Shown here piece by piece: positions 1 to 6,048 of a stretch of DNA of 31,134 nt. Each line of letters begins with the position of its first letter. Position 1 is the first letter of the stretch. The notes beneath the pieces were generated by a model. That model did no database searches. It was not told the DNA's origin and saw only the letters and a program-made list of their open reading frames with translations. The translations under genes were made by a program, and so were the position numbers. This DNA is from WLNJ01 sp037131165 (GTDB lineage: Bacteria > Actinomycetota > Thermoleophilia > Solirubrobacterales > Solirubrobacteraceae), in assembly GCA_037131165.1 (NCBI GenBank), contig JBAXRO010000020.1, forward strand, positions 1-31,134. The letters are read 5' to 3'.

Positions 1-1
1 G

Positions 2-175
2 CAGGCCGAACGGGCCAAGGAGACCGCGGAGGAGGCCAAGCAGCAGGCCGAGCAGGCCAGGGAAGCCGCAAAGCAGCAGGCCGAACAAGCGAAGCGGCAG
101 GCTGAGCAGGCGAAGACCGCAGCCAAAGCCAAGGAGAAGGCGGCCAACGGTCAGGGCCGCAGGTCCTGGGACTGA
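2..175 (+). CDS. C-terminal end of an Ala/Lys/Gln/Glu-rich coiled-coil protein (5' end outside window)
   Basis: An open frame enters from the left edge and stops with TGA at 173-175, giving 57 residues. The composition is almost entirely A, E, Q and K, with a repeated unit of the form AEQAK, for example QAEQAKRQAEQAK. This predicts a long charged helix or coiled coil. The end is short and basic (NGQGRRSWD). No catalytic motif or membrane segment is visible in the part present. Such tails occur on many unrelated proteins (surface-associated helical proteins, TolA- or YtxH-like proteins), so no function is assigned. Reading frame and repeat pattern make it a real gene end. Confidence 0.7.
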   Translation, partial: QAERAKETAEEAKQQAEQAREAAKQQAEQAKRQAEQAKTAAKAKEKAANGQGRRSWD

Positions 176-226
176 CGGGCGGCGAGGACCCAGCCCGATC
201 GGAGCACCGGAAGCCCTCGACAGCCG

Positions 227-232
227 TACCTT
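227..232 (+). promoter_or_regulatory. Candidate -10 box of a leaderless promoter
   Basis: TACCTT lies 8 nt before the ATG at 241 and no Shine-Dalgarno sequence precedes that ATG. The arrangement matches leaderless actinobacterial promoters. No convincing -35 element was seen. GTACC and GGTAC also form a small inverted repeat here. Confidence 0.35.
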
Positions 233-240
233 GGGTACTG

Positions 241-510
241 ATGTCGAACGCCCTCGCCGTGACAGCCCTGACACTGATCGCCTTCGGGAAGATCAGCCTC
301 TTCGTGATCTCCGTCCGCAACGCGATCCGCCCGCGACCGCTGCCGATCCCTCAGGAGCCGATCGACCCTGACGGACCGGACGACGGCTGGCGCTGGTGGG
401 AGGAGTTCGAGCCCGAGCCGGAGCCTCAGGAGCCTTCGGGCGGACCGGCCGTGAAGCCGGCGCGCTCGACCGCCGATCAGCCGCCGAGCATCCTCGCCAT
501 CTCGAGGTAG
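241..510 (+). CDS. Small single-pass membrane protein with acidic Pro/Glu-rich tail (hypothetical)
   Basis: The predicted protein has 89 residues. Residues 4-26 are hydrophobic (VTALTLIAFGKISLFVISV) and form one likely membrane segment. A short basic stretch follows, then a Pro/Asp/Glu/Trp-rich tail containing WRWWEEFEPEPEPQ. The topology is probably N-terminal anchor and soluble acidic tail. No family was recognised. The ATG at 241 follows a TACCTT -10-like box by 8 nt and has no ribosome binding site, so the message may be leaderless. The 3' end overlaps the end of the convergent permease gene by 34 bp. The ordered composition argues for a real gene, but overlap with a convergent gene lowers confidence. 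Confidence 0.5.
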   Translation: MSNALAVTALTLIAFGKISLFVISVRNAIRPRPLPIPQEPIDPDGPDDGWRWWEEFEPEPEPQEPSGGPAVKPARSTADQPPSILAISR

Positions 511-1436
511 AGCGGGATCCCCAGAATCAGGTTGAAGGGGAACGTGACCGCGAGGACCAAGGGCAGTGAGATGCCCGGGTTCGCCTCGGGTACCGCGACC
601 CTCATCGCCGCCGGCGCTGCGATGTAGGAGGCACTGGCCGCCAGCGTCGCGAGCAGGGCGACGTCGCCGACCTGCATGCCGAGCGCGGTCCCGACGATCG
701 TCCCGATCGAGCCGCTGATCAGCGGCATCACAAGAGCGAATGCGATCAACTGCGGGCCTGCCTGGCGCAGCGCACCGATCCGACTGAAGGCGAGCGCCCC
801 CATGTCGAGCAGGAAGAAGGCAAGCACCCCCGCGAACGGCGCGATGAAGAAGCCGTTGAGGTCGTCGAGGCCCTCGGCGCCGAGCAGGATCCCGATCACA
901 GTGGCGCCGAGCAGGATCAGGACGCTGCTGGTGGTGAGCGCTTCCTTGAGGGCGTTGAGGCCTCCGGCCGCCCCCTCCGATCCCCTGCGCGCGAGCATCA
1001 CCCCGATCGCGATCGCGGGCGCCTCCATCAGAGCGAGCACTGCGGGCATGTAGCCGGACGTCGGCTCCCCGACCTCCTCGAAGAAGGCGAGTGCCGCGCC
1101 GAAGGTGACGAGGCTGACCGAGCCGTAGTGCGCTGCGATCGAAGCTGCATCGACCCGTTCGACCTTCTTCAGCCGCGAGAGGATCGCGAAGGCGATCAGC
1201 GGCAGCGTTACGCCGAGGATCAGGCCACCGCCGAGCGCGAGGAACGCCTCGACCTCGAGGCCCGACTTGCGAAGCTGCGCGCCGCCCTTGAACCCGATCG
1301 CCGCCATCAGGTAGATCGCGAGGGTCTGCGCGATCTGTTTCGGGAAGGCGATGTCGGCCTTGACCGCGGCCGCGAAAGCGCCCAGCGCAAAGAAGAGAAC
1401 CCCGGGGGAGATCAGGTTTCCTGCGGCAGCACCCAT
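477..1436 (-). CDS. SbtA-family sodium-dependent bicarbonate permease
   Basis: This is a 319-residue, highly hydrophobic protein with about ten predicted membrane segments arranged as two halves of five, separated by a charged loop near residues 150-165. Segments such as HYGSVS (103-108) and ASASYIAAPAAMR (267-279) fit the SbtA family (PF05982, formerly DUF897), whose characterised members import bicarbonate with sodium. An ATG at 1434-1436 was chosen because AGAGGA lies about seven bases upstream. A start 20 codons earlier would add a Cys-rich, non-membrane extension. It lies 141 bp downstream of the HMG-CoA reductase on the same strand and could be co-transcribed with it. The PII-like partner SbtB often found beside SbtA is not seen here. 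Family assignment is firm; substrate is by analogy. Confidence 0.85.
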   Translation of the reverse strand: MGAAAGNLISPGVLFFALGAFAAAVKADIAFPKQIAQTLAIYLMAAIGFKGGAQLRKSGLEVEAFLALGGGLILGVTLPLIAFAILSRLKKVERVDAASIAAHYGSVSLVTFGAALAFFEEVGEPTSGYMPAVLALMEAPAIAIGVMLARRGSEGAAGGLNALKEALTTSSVLILLGATVIGILLGAEGLDDLNGFFIAPFAGVLAFFLLDMGALAFSRIGALRQAGPQLIAFALVMPLISGSIGTIVGTALGMQVGDVALLATLAASASYIAAPAAMRVAVPEANPGISLPLVLAVTFPFNLILGIPLYLEMARMLGG

Positions 1437-1577
1437 CGTGATCCTCTCGTGACAAGTTGATTTACAGACAATGAAAGCCTGAAATGAATAGCACATGATG
1501 GACCGGAGCGCAGATCAGCAGGCAGGCGAACGCCCGCGCGCCCTGGCCTCGACGGCCCTGCCGACTGCGACCTCTGA

Positions 1578-2777
1578 TCAGGAAGCCGACGAGGACTCGT
1601 CCGGCCGGTTGCGCCCGAGGCGCTCATGGGCGGTGACCCACTCGTCCACGAGGACGGCCCAGCCGAGCGACAGGTCGCCACAGAGGACGGTGGCGGCGAC
1701 GATCTCCGCCAGTCGGTTGACCTTTCCCGTCCCCCAGCAGTCGAGCAGCTCGAGGCACTCGCGCTGGGTCGGCAGTCCGGTACCGCCGCCATAGGTCGCG
1801 ACGATCAGCGACGGCAGGGTGATCGACGCGTAGTAGTCGCCGTTCGGCAGGACCTCCGAGTAGCCGTAACAGGCTTGGGACTCGGCGACGTTCGCTGCGT
1901 CCTGGCCGGTCGCGATGAAGAGTGCAGCGATCGCGTTCGCGGCATGGGCGCCGTTGTTGTGGACACCGGCCATGAAGCCGGCGAGATTCGCGACGCTGCG
2001 GCGGTGAAACATCCGCTCCGGGGTCAGCTTCATCCGCTCGCGCACGAGCTCGGCGGGCAGCGTGACCTCGGCAACGACCCGCTTGCCGCGGGTGTGCATC
2101 ATGTTCACCTGCGAGCTCTTCTTGTCGGTCGCGAAGTTCGACTCGAGCATGAAGTGCTCGATTTCCGGCCGCTGCGAGGCGATCCACTTGCAGGCGAAGG
2201 CGGTCGCCTTGCTCGTCATGTTCTGGCCGGCGGCGTCCCCTGTCGTGTAGTTGAAGCGGGTGAAGACCATCTTGCTCGCCGGGAACTGCTGGATGTCGCG
2301 GAGGCTGCCTGAACTCGTGGTCGAGTCGGCCTCCTGCTTGATCCGGTCGAAGTTCTGCTCGAGCCAGATGCCGAAGTCGCGGGCCTCGCGGGCGCTGGCG
2401 AAGATGAACACAGGTGCGCGCTGCATCGAGTCGTCGATCACCGTCGTCTTGACGCCGCCGGCGTCGCGGGTCAGCTTCATGCCACGGTTGTAACTGGCGA
2501 CGAGAGTGCCCTCGGTGGTCGCCATCGGCACCCAGTACTCGCCCCGGGCGTGTTCGCCGTCCACCAGCAGTGGGCCGGCGAGGCCGATCGGGACCTGGGC
2601 GGTACCGATGAAACCCTCGACGTTGCCGGGCAAGACCGAAGGGTCGATCGAGTAGGAGGAGACCTGGTCAAGGCTCGCCCCCGTCTTCGTCTCGGCGAAC
2701 TCGACTCGGGCCGCCGCGGCCCCACGGGTGTAGTCGTCTGCAGGATCCCGGGGGATCCGATCGCCTTCGCTCGACAT
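1578..2777 (-). CDS. Hydroxymethylglutaryl-CoA reductase, class I type
   Basis: The 399-residue product matches HMG-CoA reductase, which reduces HMG-CoA to mevalonate with NAD(P)H. Visible landmarks are NVEGFIGTAQVPIGLAGPL (52-70), the catalytic Glu89 in TTEGTLVASYNRG, the dinucleotide-binding loop TTGDAAGQNM (178-187), Lys219 in TDKK, Asp293 in GQDAANV, YGGGTG (329-334) and a C-terminal His384 in TAHERLGRN, at the place of the catalytic histidine of the family. All four catalytic residues are therefore present. The ATG at 2775-2777 was chosen because a strong AGGGGGAGG site sits seven bases upstream; an in-frame start ten codons earlier would translate that site. No other mevalonate-pathway gene is visible in the window, so the product may serve a pathway encoded elsewhere. 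Confidence 0.92.
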   Translation of the reverse strand: MSSEGDRIPRDPADDYTRGAAAARVEFAETKTGASLDQVSSYSIDPSVLPGNVEGFIGTAQVPIGLAGPLLVDGEHARGEYWVPMATTEGTLVASYNRGMKLTRDAGGVKTTVIDDSMQRAPVFIFASAREARDFGIWLEQNFDRIKQEADSTTSSGSLRDIQQFPASKMVFTRFNYTTGDAAGQNMTSKATAFACKWIASQRPEIEHFMLESNFATDKKSSQVNMMHTRGKRVVAEVTLPAELVRERMKLTPERMFHRRSVANLAGFMAGVHNNGAHAANAIAALFIATGQDAANVAESQACYGYSEVLPNGDYYASITLPSLIVATYGGGTGLPTQRECLELLDCWGTGKVNRLAEIVAATVLCGDLSLGWAVLVDEWVTAHERLGRNRPDESSSAS

Positions 2778-2885
2778 TGGACTGCCTCCCCCTCGTTCGC
2801 TCGTCAACGGCGACGAACGCTACCTGCTGGCCGGACCGGTGGAAGACCGGGTCGGCTTGGAGCCGGCGGGGAGCTCGGGAGCAAT

Positions 2886-2943
2886 CCTCACCGCATCCTG
2901 CGGCGGCTCGCTCGGTGGAGCCGACGATGTCGGTGAACAGCAC
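2886..2943 (-). pseudogene. Remnant of a class III adenylate/guanylate cyclase domain
   Basis: On the minus strand a GTG at 2941-2943 begins a reading VLFTDIVGSTERA, which is the hallmark first motif of class III nucleotide cyclases, including the metal-binding Asp. A TGA lies two codons upstream, and after the motif the frame turns into unrelated Arg/Pro-rich sequence that runs into the HMG-CoA reductase promoter and start. No other cyclase motif was seen in any frame nearby. It is best read as a decayed 5' fragment of a cyclase gene. A chance match of 13 consecutive family residues is unlikely but not impossible. Confidence 0.45.
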
Positions 2944-3027
2944 ATCGCCTCACCCCGGCTTGGGATGGCGAAAGTGACTACATCCAATGCGGCGTTCAGT
3001 GGCAGTCGAGGCGTTCGACTGCACTGT

Positions 3028-3033
3028 TAGGTT
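3028..3033 (+). promoter_or_regulatory. Candidate -10 box of a leaderless promoter
   Basis: TAGGTT lies exactly 6 nt before the GTG start at 3040, so transcription would start at or next to the start codon. No ribosome binding site is present. The -35 region is not convincing. Confidence 0.4.
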
Positions 3034-3039
3034 TGGACA

Positions 3040-4218
3040 GTGGAGGTTCTGCTTCTCACTGACGGATTGCCTGTGGGAATCAGCACCGCCGACGTTCTCC
3101 GTCGACGGGGAATACCGGTAAGGCTCGTCCGCGAGCCGACCGACCGGGACGTTGCACGGGAGCTGAAGTCGCAGTTCTCAGCGGTCGGCGTACTTGCCCG
3201 GGACGACATTGTCGCCCTTCGCCTCGCCCTGGTCGTCGAGCACTTCGCGCCTGGAGTCCCGATGGTGGTCACTGTTTTTGACCGCACCGTGGCAGGCGAG
3301 CTCCGCCGGTCGGTTCCAGAGTGCTCCGTGATATCTCCGGCCGATATCGCCGCGCCGTCTCTGGCCGACGCGTGTCTCGAAGGTCGGCCTCCCCGCCGAC
3401 CGTCGATAGCGGTCCGCCTCCTCGATCAGGCGCTCGGCGCCCTCAATCCCGCCTACGCCGGAGCGAGAATTCTGATCGCCGGCCTGATCGGCCTGCTCGT
3501 CGTACTCACGTTGGACACCGTCCTGCTCGCCTCAGTCCTCGGGATCGGCCCAGTTGACGCGATCTACGGCGCCGCCCGTACTCTGACGACCGTCGCTGCC
3601 GAGCCACAGATCGCATCAGGTCCGCAGTGGTTGAAACTGGTCTCTGCTGCGAGCATGCTCCTGACAGTTGCCTTCGCGGCGATGTTCACAGCAGGCCTCG
3701 TGCAACGCCTGCTCGACCCTCGCCTGGCGACGATTGTCGGGCGCCGGTCGATCCCGAGGCGAGGCCACGTGATCGTGATCGGGCTGGGCCAAGTCGGACT
3801 GCGACTGTGCACTCTGCTGACGAGCATGAATGTCCCGGTGGTGGGCGTAGAGGTCGATCCCGATGCGCCGAACGTCCGCCTCGCCCGCGGTTACGGCATT
3901 CCCGTGGTGATCGGCCATGGCGAGGATCGCGGCCTCCTCGAGCGCCTCTCGGCTCAGCGCGCGCGGGCCCTGGCATCGGTCACTTCGAACGAACTGGTGA
4001 ACGTCGAAATCGCAGTGGCGGCGCGTGCCGCTCAGGAGGCGCTACCTGTCGTCTTGCGGATCCGCGAGGGCGACATCGCCGAGGAGACCCGGGCATTGGT
4101 CAGGCTGGGCACGATCTGCGATATCCACGCCCTCGCGAGTGAGGAGCTCGCTGACGTCCTCGTCACGACGAGCCCTGATCCACTTGGAACCGAGGAGACC
4201 GAGGCGAACGATCACTAG
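3040..4218 (+). CDS. Two-TM TrkA-N/RCK protein, K+-channel-like with no recognisable selectivity filter
   Basis: The 392-residue protein has three parts. Residues 1-115 look like a degenerate Rossmann (RCK-like) domain. Residues 142-168 and 199-224 are two membrane segments flanking a pore-like region. Residues 241-375 form a TrkA-N domain that starts HVIVIGLGQVGLRL, with the nucleotide-binding GLGQVG at 248-253, and ends in a strand/helix pattern typical of RCK domains. The layout matches actinobacterial potassium-channel-related proteins. However, where such channels carry TTVGYGD or TTVGFGD this one reads TTVAAEPQI (183-191), so it probably does not conduct K+ in the usual way. The GTG at 3040 follows a TAGGTT -10-like box by 6 nt, suggesting a leaderless message. 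A regulatory or sensor role is possible. Confidence 0.8.
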   Translation: MEVLLLTDGLPVGISTADVLRRRGIPVRLVREPTDRDVARELKSQFSAVGVLARDDIVALRLALVVEHFAPGVPMVVTVFDRTVAGELRRSVPECSVISPADIAAPSLADACLEGRPPRRPSIAVRLLDQALGALNPAYAGARILIAGLIGLLVVLTLDTVLLASVLGIGPVDAIYGAARTLTTVAAEPQIASGPQWLKLVSAASMLLTVAFAAMFTAGLVQRLLDPRLATIVGRRSIPRRGHVIVIGLGQVGLRLCTLLTSMNVPVVGVEVDPDAPNVRLARGYGIPVVIGHGEDRGLLERLSAQRARALASVTSNELVNVEIAVAARAAQEALPVVLRIREGDIAEETRALVRLGTICDIHALASEELADVLVTTSPDPLGTEETEANDH

Positions 4219-4296
4219 CGAGGCCCGGCAGGACTTCTCCGTGAGATCTCTGCACTCAGTCGAATCGCCCGACACTGCAACGGCCTGAAGTGAGCA

Positions 4297-4363
4297 CAGG
4301 GGGAATCAAAACCCCGCAATAGGCTCGAAGACCCCTGGCGGACTGACCGCTACGCCATGGGGC
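4297..4363 (-). pseudogene. Decayed tRNA-Glu-like sequence (possible old attachment site)
   Basis: Read on the minus strand, this stretch resembles the intact tRNA-Glu at 13373-13444 at about three quarters of positions by eye. It shares the 5' GCCCC, the D-arm segment GTAGCGGT, a CGCCAGG start of the anticodon arm, a TTC triplet at the anticodon place, and a T-arm with CGGGG and GATTCCCC. The anticodon stem no longer pairs properly and the 3' acceptor strand is lost, so it cannot be a functional tRNA. It has the same orientation as the real tRNA-Glu and lies 11 bp past the stop of the island's leftmost gene. This suggests a remnant of an earlier tRNA copy or of an integration event. Confidence 0.55.
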
Positions 4364-4374
4364 GGTCGGGAAGG

Positions 4375-4746
4375 TCAGGAATCTGGCTGGTCGGTGAGCC
4401 AGCGTTCGCTGTTGGCGATCCCGGCGGGGCTCTCCAACATCAGCTGTCCAAGCGCGTCGGCCAAGCGGCCGGTCGCGGCCAGATTGCGGGGAGTCGTGGA
4501 CGGGATGAGGATCAGTCCGGCGTGCCCGTCGCCGCGCTGGAGCCGGCGAGCCGCAATCGGCCTGAAGTCCTTGACGTTGTTGGTGACGACGGCACGCCCC
4601 TCGGCGGTTGCAACCTCAAGGACCGCGGCGTCGGGGAGATCGTCCGGCAGGTCCTCCCGCTCGACGATGGCGGTCACGTCGAGACCGGCGTCGCGAAGCA
4701 GGCCCGCGAGCCGGGGCGAGAGATGCGAGTTGAGCAGGGCCTTCAA
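4375..4746 (-). CDS. DUF5615 PIN-like toxin of a toxin-antitoxin pair
   Basis: The 123-residue product fits the DUF5615 group of PIN-like RNase toxins. It has an N-terminal LKALLNSHLSPRLAGLLRDAG followed by a Leu/Pro/Asp stretch, AEGRAVVTNNVKDFRPIA, and a family-like C-terminal half. The start is a TTG at 4744-4746 that overlaps the stop of the upstream DUF433 gene, so translation is probably coupled. The first acidic residue expected in this family (LLDE) is Asn6 here, which may weaken or abolish nuclease activity. PIN toxins usually cleave RNA and are neutralised by the neighbouring antitoxin; that role is inferred from family and pairing. A tRNA-Glu-like relic follows 11 bp downstream. Confidence 0.75.
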   Translation of the reverse strand: MKALLNSHLSPRLAGLLRDAGLDVTAIVEREDLPDDLPDAAVLEVATAEGRAVVTNNVKDFRPIAARRLQRGDGHAGLILIPSTTPRNLAATGRLADALGQLMLESPAGIANSERWLTDQPDS

Positions 4747-5156
4747 CCGGCGAGCGCGGCCCTGCCCGCCTGCCATTGGGCGAGCGCCTTGGCGGACTCG
4801 GCACGGTTCAGGTCGATCTCGGCTTCGATCTCGTCCTTGAACTCGCCGTAGTAGGCAACCGCAGCCTCGAGCATGCCCTCGGAAACGCCCAGGTAGCCGG
4901 CAGCGGCTGACACGTCGTTGCCGTTGTCGCGGATGCACTCGATCGCCTCCCAGACGTCGAGGCCGGTGCCGATCAGGGCCGCGCGCCGACCGGTCTCACC
5001 GGCGACGAAATGGATCAGGGGATGGTCGTCGCGACGGAGGCCCTCGTCCACGTAGATCGCCGCCAGCGTGCGTGCCGGCGTGCCCGTCGCCTTCGCCCTG
5101 CGTTCGAGGCGATCGGCGGTGCCGGTTCGGACCCTGAGTGTCAAGTGGTCACTCAT
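4743..5156 (-). CDS. DUF433-type antitoxin
   Basis: This is a 137-residue soluble protein. Residues 1-42 (HLTLRVRTGTADRLERRAKA and following) look like a ribbon-helix-helix-type DNA-binding segment. Residues about 50-110 match the DUF433 pattern, with DVWEAIECIRDNG, a short helix-turn-helix (SAAAGYLGVSEGMLEAAVAYY) and an acidic helix. DUF433 proteins are the usual partners of DUF5615 toxins and are thought to bind the toxin and repress the operon. It overlaps the toxin start by 4 bp. The ATG at 5154-5156 was chosen over further upstream starts because those would add a Cys-rich, unrelated extension. TACGAT lies 6 nt before it, suggesting a leaderless promoter. Confidence 0.75.
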   Translation of the reverse strand: MSDHLTLRVRTGTADRLERRAKATGTPARTLAAIYVDEGLRRDDHPLIHFVAGETGRRAALIGTGLDVWEAIECIRDNGNDVSAAAGYLGVSEGMLEAAVAYYGEFKDEIEAEIDLNRAESAKALAQWQAGRAALAG

Positions 5157-5162
5157 CGTCCG

Positions 5163-5168
5163 ATCGTA
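5163..5168 (-). promoter_or_regulatory. Candidate -10 box for the toxin-antitoxin operon
   Basis: On the minus strand TACGAT ends 6 nt before the antitoxin ATG, with no ribosome binding site between. This is compatible with a leaderless transcript starting at the ATG. Confidence 0.4.
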
Positions 5169-5539
5169 GCAACCGCACCACGCAAGATCACAACAGATCA
5201 CGCTTGATTCCTCGGAGGCGTGCGGCATGAGCATCACGACACTCCACGGCCGGGAGCAGACCATCGGAGCCGTCTGCCCAGCCCGGACCGACCGCGGTCA
5301 GGACGGCGTGCGTCCGGTCACCGCGACTCTCGGGTCGGCGAAGTGCAGCGGCGACCGGATGGAGTACCCCCAACGGGTGCAGATTGGAACCACCTCGAAT
5401 CGTGGCTGTTCTCAATGGAAGCGACTCGGAAGGCCTTTGCCAGCCTTGAGGAGTCCTCGCCATTTCAGGAGCGATCACACTCGCATCCGCAGGCTGACGA
5501 CGTGCGTTCAGAGATTCGAACCAAGAGCCAGAGCTTCAA
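5169..5539. other. About 370 bp with no firm gene; one weak short ORF candidate
   Basis: Several open frames cross this interval on both strands, but none shows a recognisable family or a clear start. The best is a plus-strand frame that ends with TGA at 5541-5543, overlapping the GTG of the next gene. From an ATG at 5415 it would encode 42 residues (MEATRKAFASLEESSPFQER and onward). Its hydrophilic, helix-like composition and stop/start overlap are suggestive, but no ribosome binding site is visible. Base composition appears to drop from the toxin-antitoxin side toward the HTH gene, so the border of the more recently acquired DNA may lie here. Confidence 0.3.
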
Positions 5540-6025
5540 GTGAAAGCTACGGACCGCAACCAATCGCTACACACACTCAGCTCCAAGCAGCTCAAGGCGC
5601 TCTCAATCATCAGCTCAGGGGGCACGCATGCCGAAGCCGCAGCCGCAGCGCAGACGCATCGGGTTACGATCACGCGGTGGGCCAACCACCACCCCGCGTT
5701 CGTCGCTGAACTGAACCGGCTCAAGGAAGAGACGGTCGCAGCGTGCTCTGCCGAGATTCTCCATCTCACGGCGTCAGCAATGGAGGTCTTGAGCCGTGCC
5801 CTTCAAGACGACGACGGCGAGATCGCTCTTCGATGGCTGCGAATCGCAGTACCGCTAGTTGCTTCTCGTGCGACCCATCAGGCTGATTCCCCGAGAGATT
5901 CACGCGAATTCGTAGAGGATCACAGGCAAGGCATGCCTTCTACATTTGATTCTGGAATGAGAATCGGCTTCGAGCGCTCTACAGCCGAGGCCGAGGCCGA
6001 CCTCATCGAGTACCTTGAGGAGTAG
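5540..6025 (+). CDS. Small HTH DNA-binding protein, terminase-small-subunit-like
   Basis: The 161-residue product begins with a helix-turn-helix region: LSSKQLKALSIISSGG, then AEAAAAAQTHRVTITRWANH at about residues 31-50. Helices containing EETVAACSAEILHLTASAMEVLSRAL follow. This order (HTH of homeodomain-like type, then a helical segment counting ALQDDDGEIALRWLRIAV) is seen in small phage-type DNA-binding proteins, including terminase small subunits, on integrated actinobacterial elements. The C-terminal 45 residues are polar and acidic. No other phage structural gene is present, so packaging is unlikely and a regulatory role is possible. GTG at 5540 is the first start in frame. It faces the restriction gene tail to tail, with 23 bp between. 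Confidence 0.6.
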   Translation: MKATDRNQSLHTLSSKQLKALSIISSGGTHAEAAAAAQTHRVTITRWANHHPAFVAELNRLKEETVAACSAEILHLTASAMEVLSRALQDDDGEIALRWLRIAVPLVASRATHQADSPRDSREFVEDHRQGMPSTFDSGMRIGFERSTAEAEADLIEYLEE

Positions 6026-6048
6026 TGCCGACGCGAGCGGCCAAGCGA

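Noticed and set aside
5381..5401. AGATTGGAACC repeated at 5381-5391 and 13301-13311 as a possible att core
   Set aside because: An 11-bp match is expected many times by chance in a 31-kb window, and the right copy lies inside the recombinase coding region rather than at its end.
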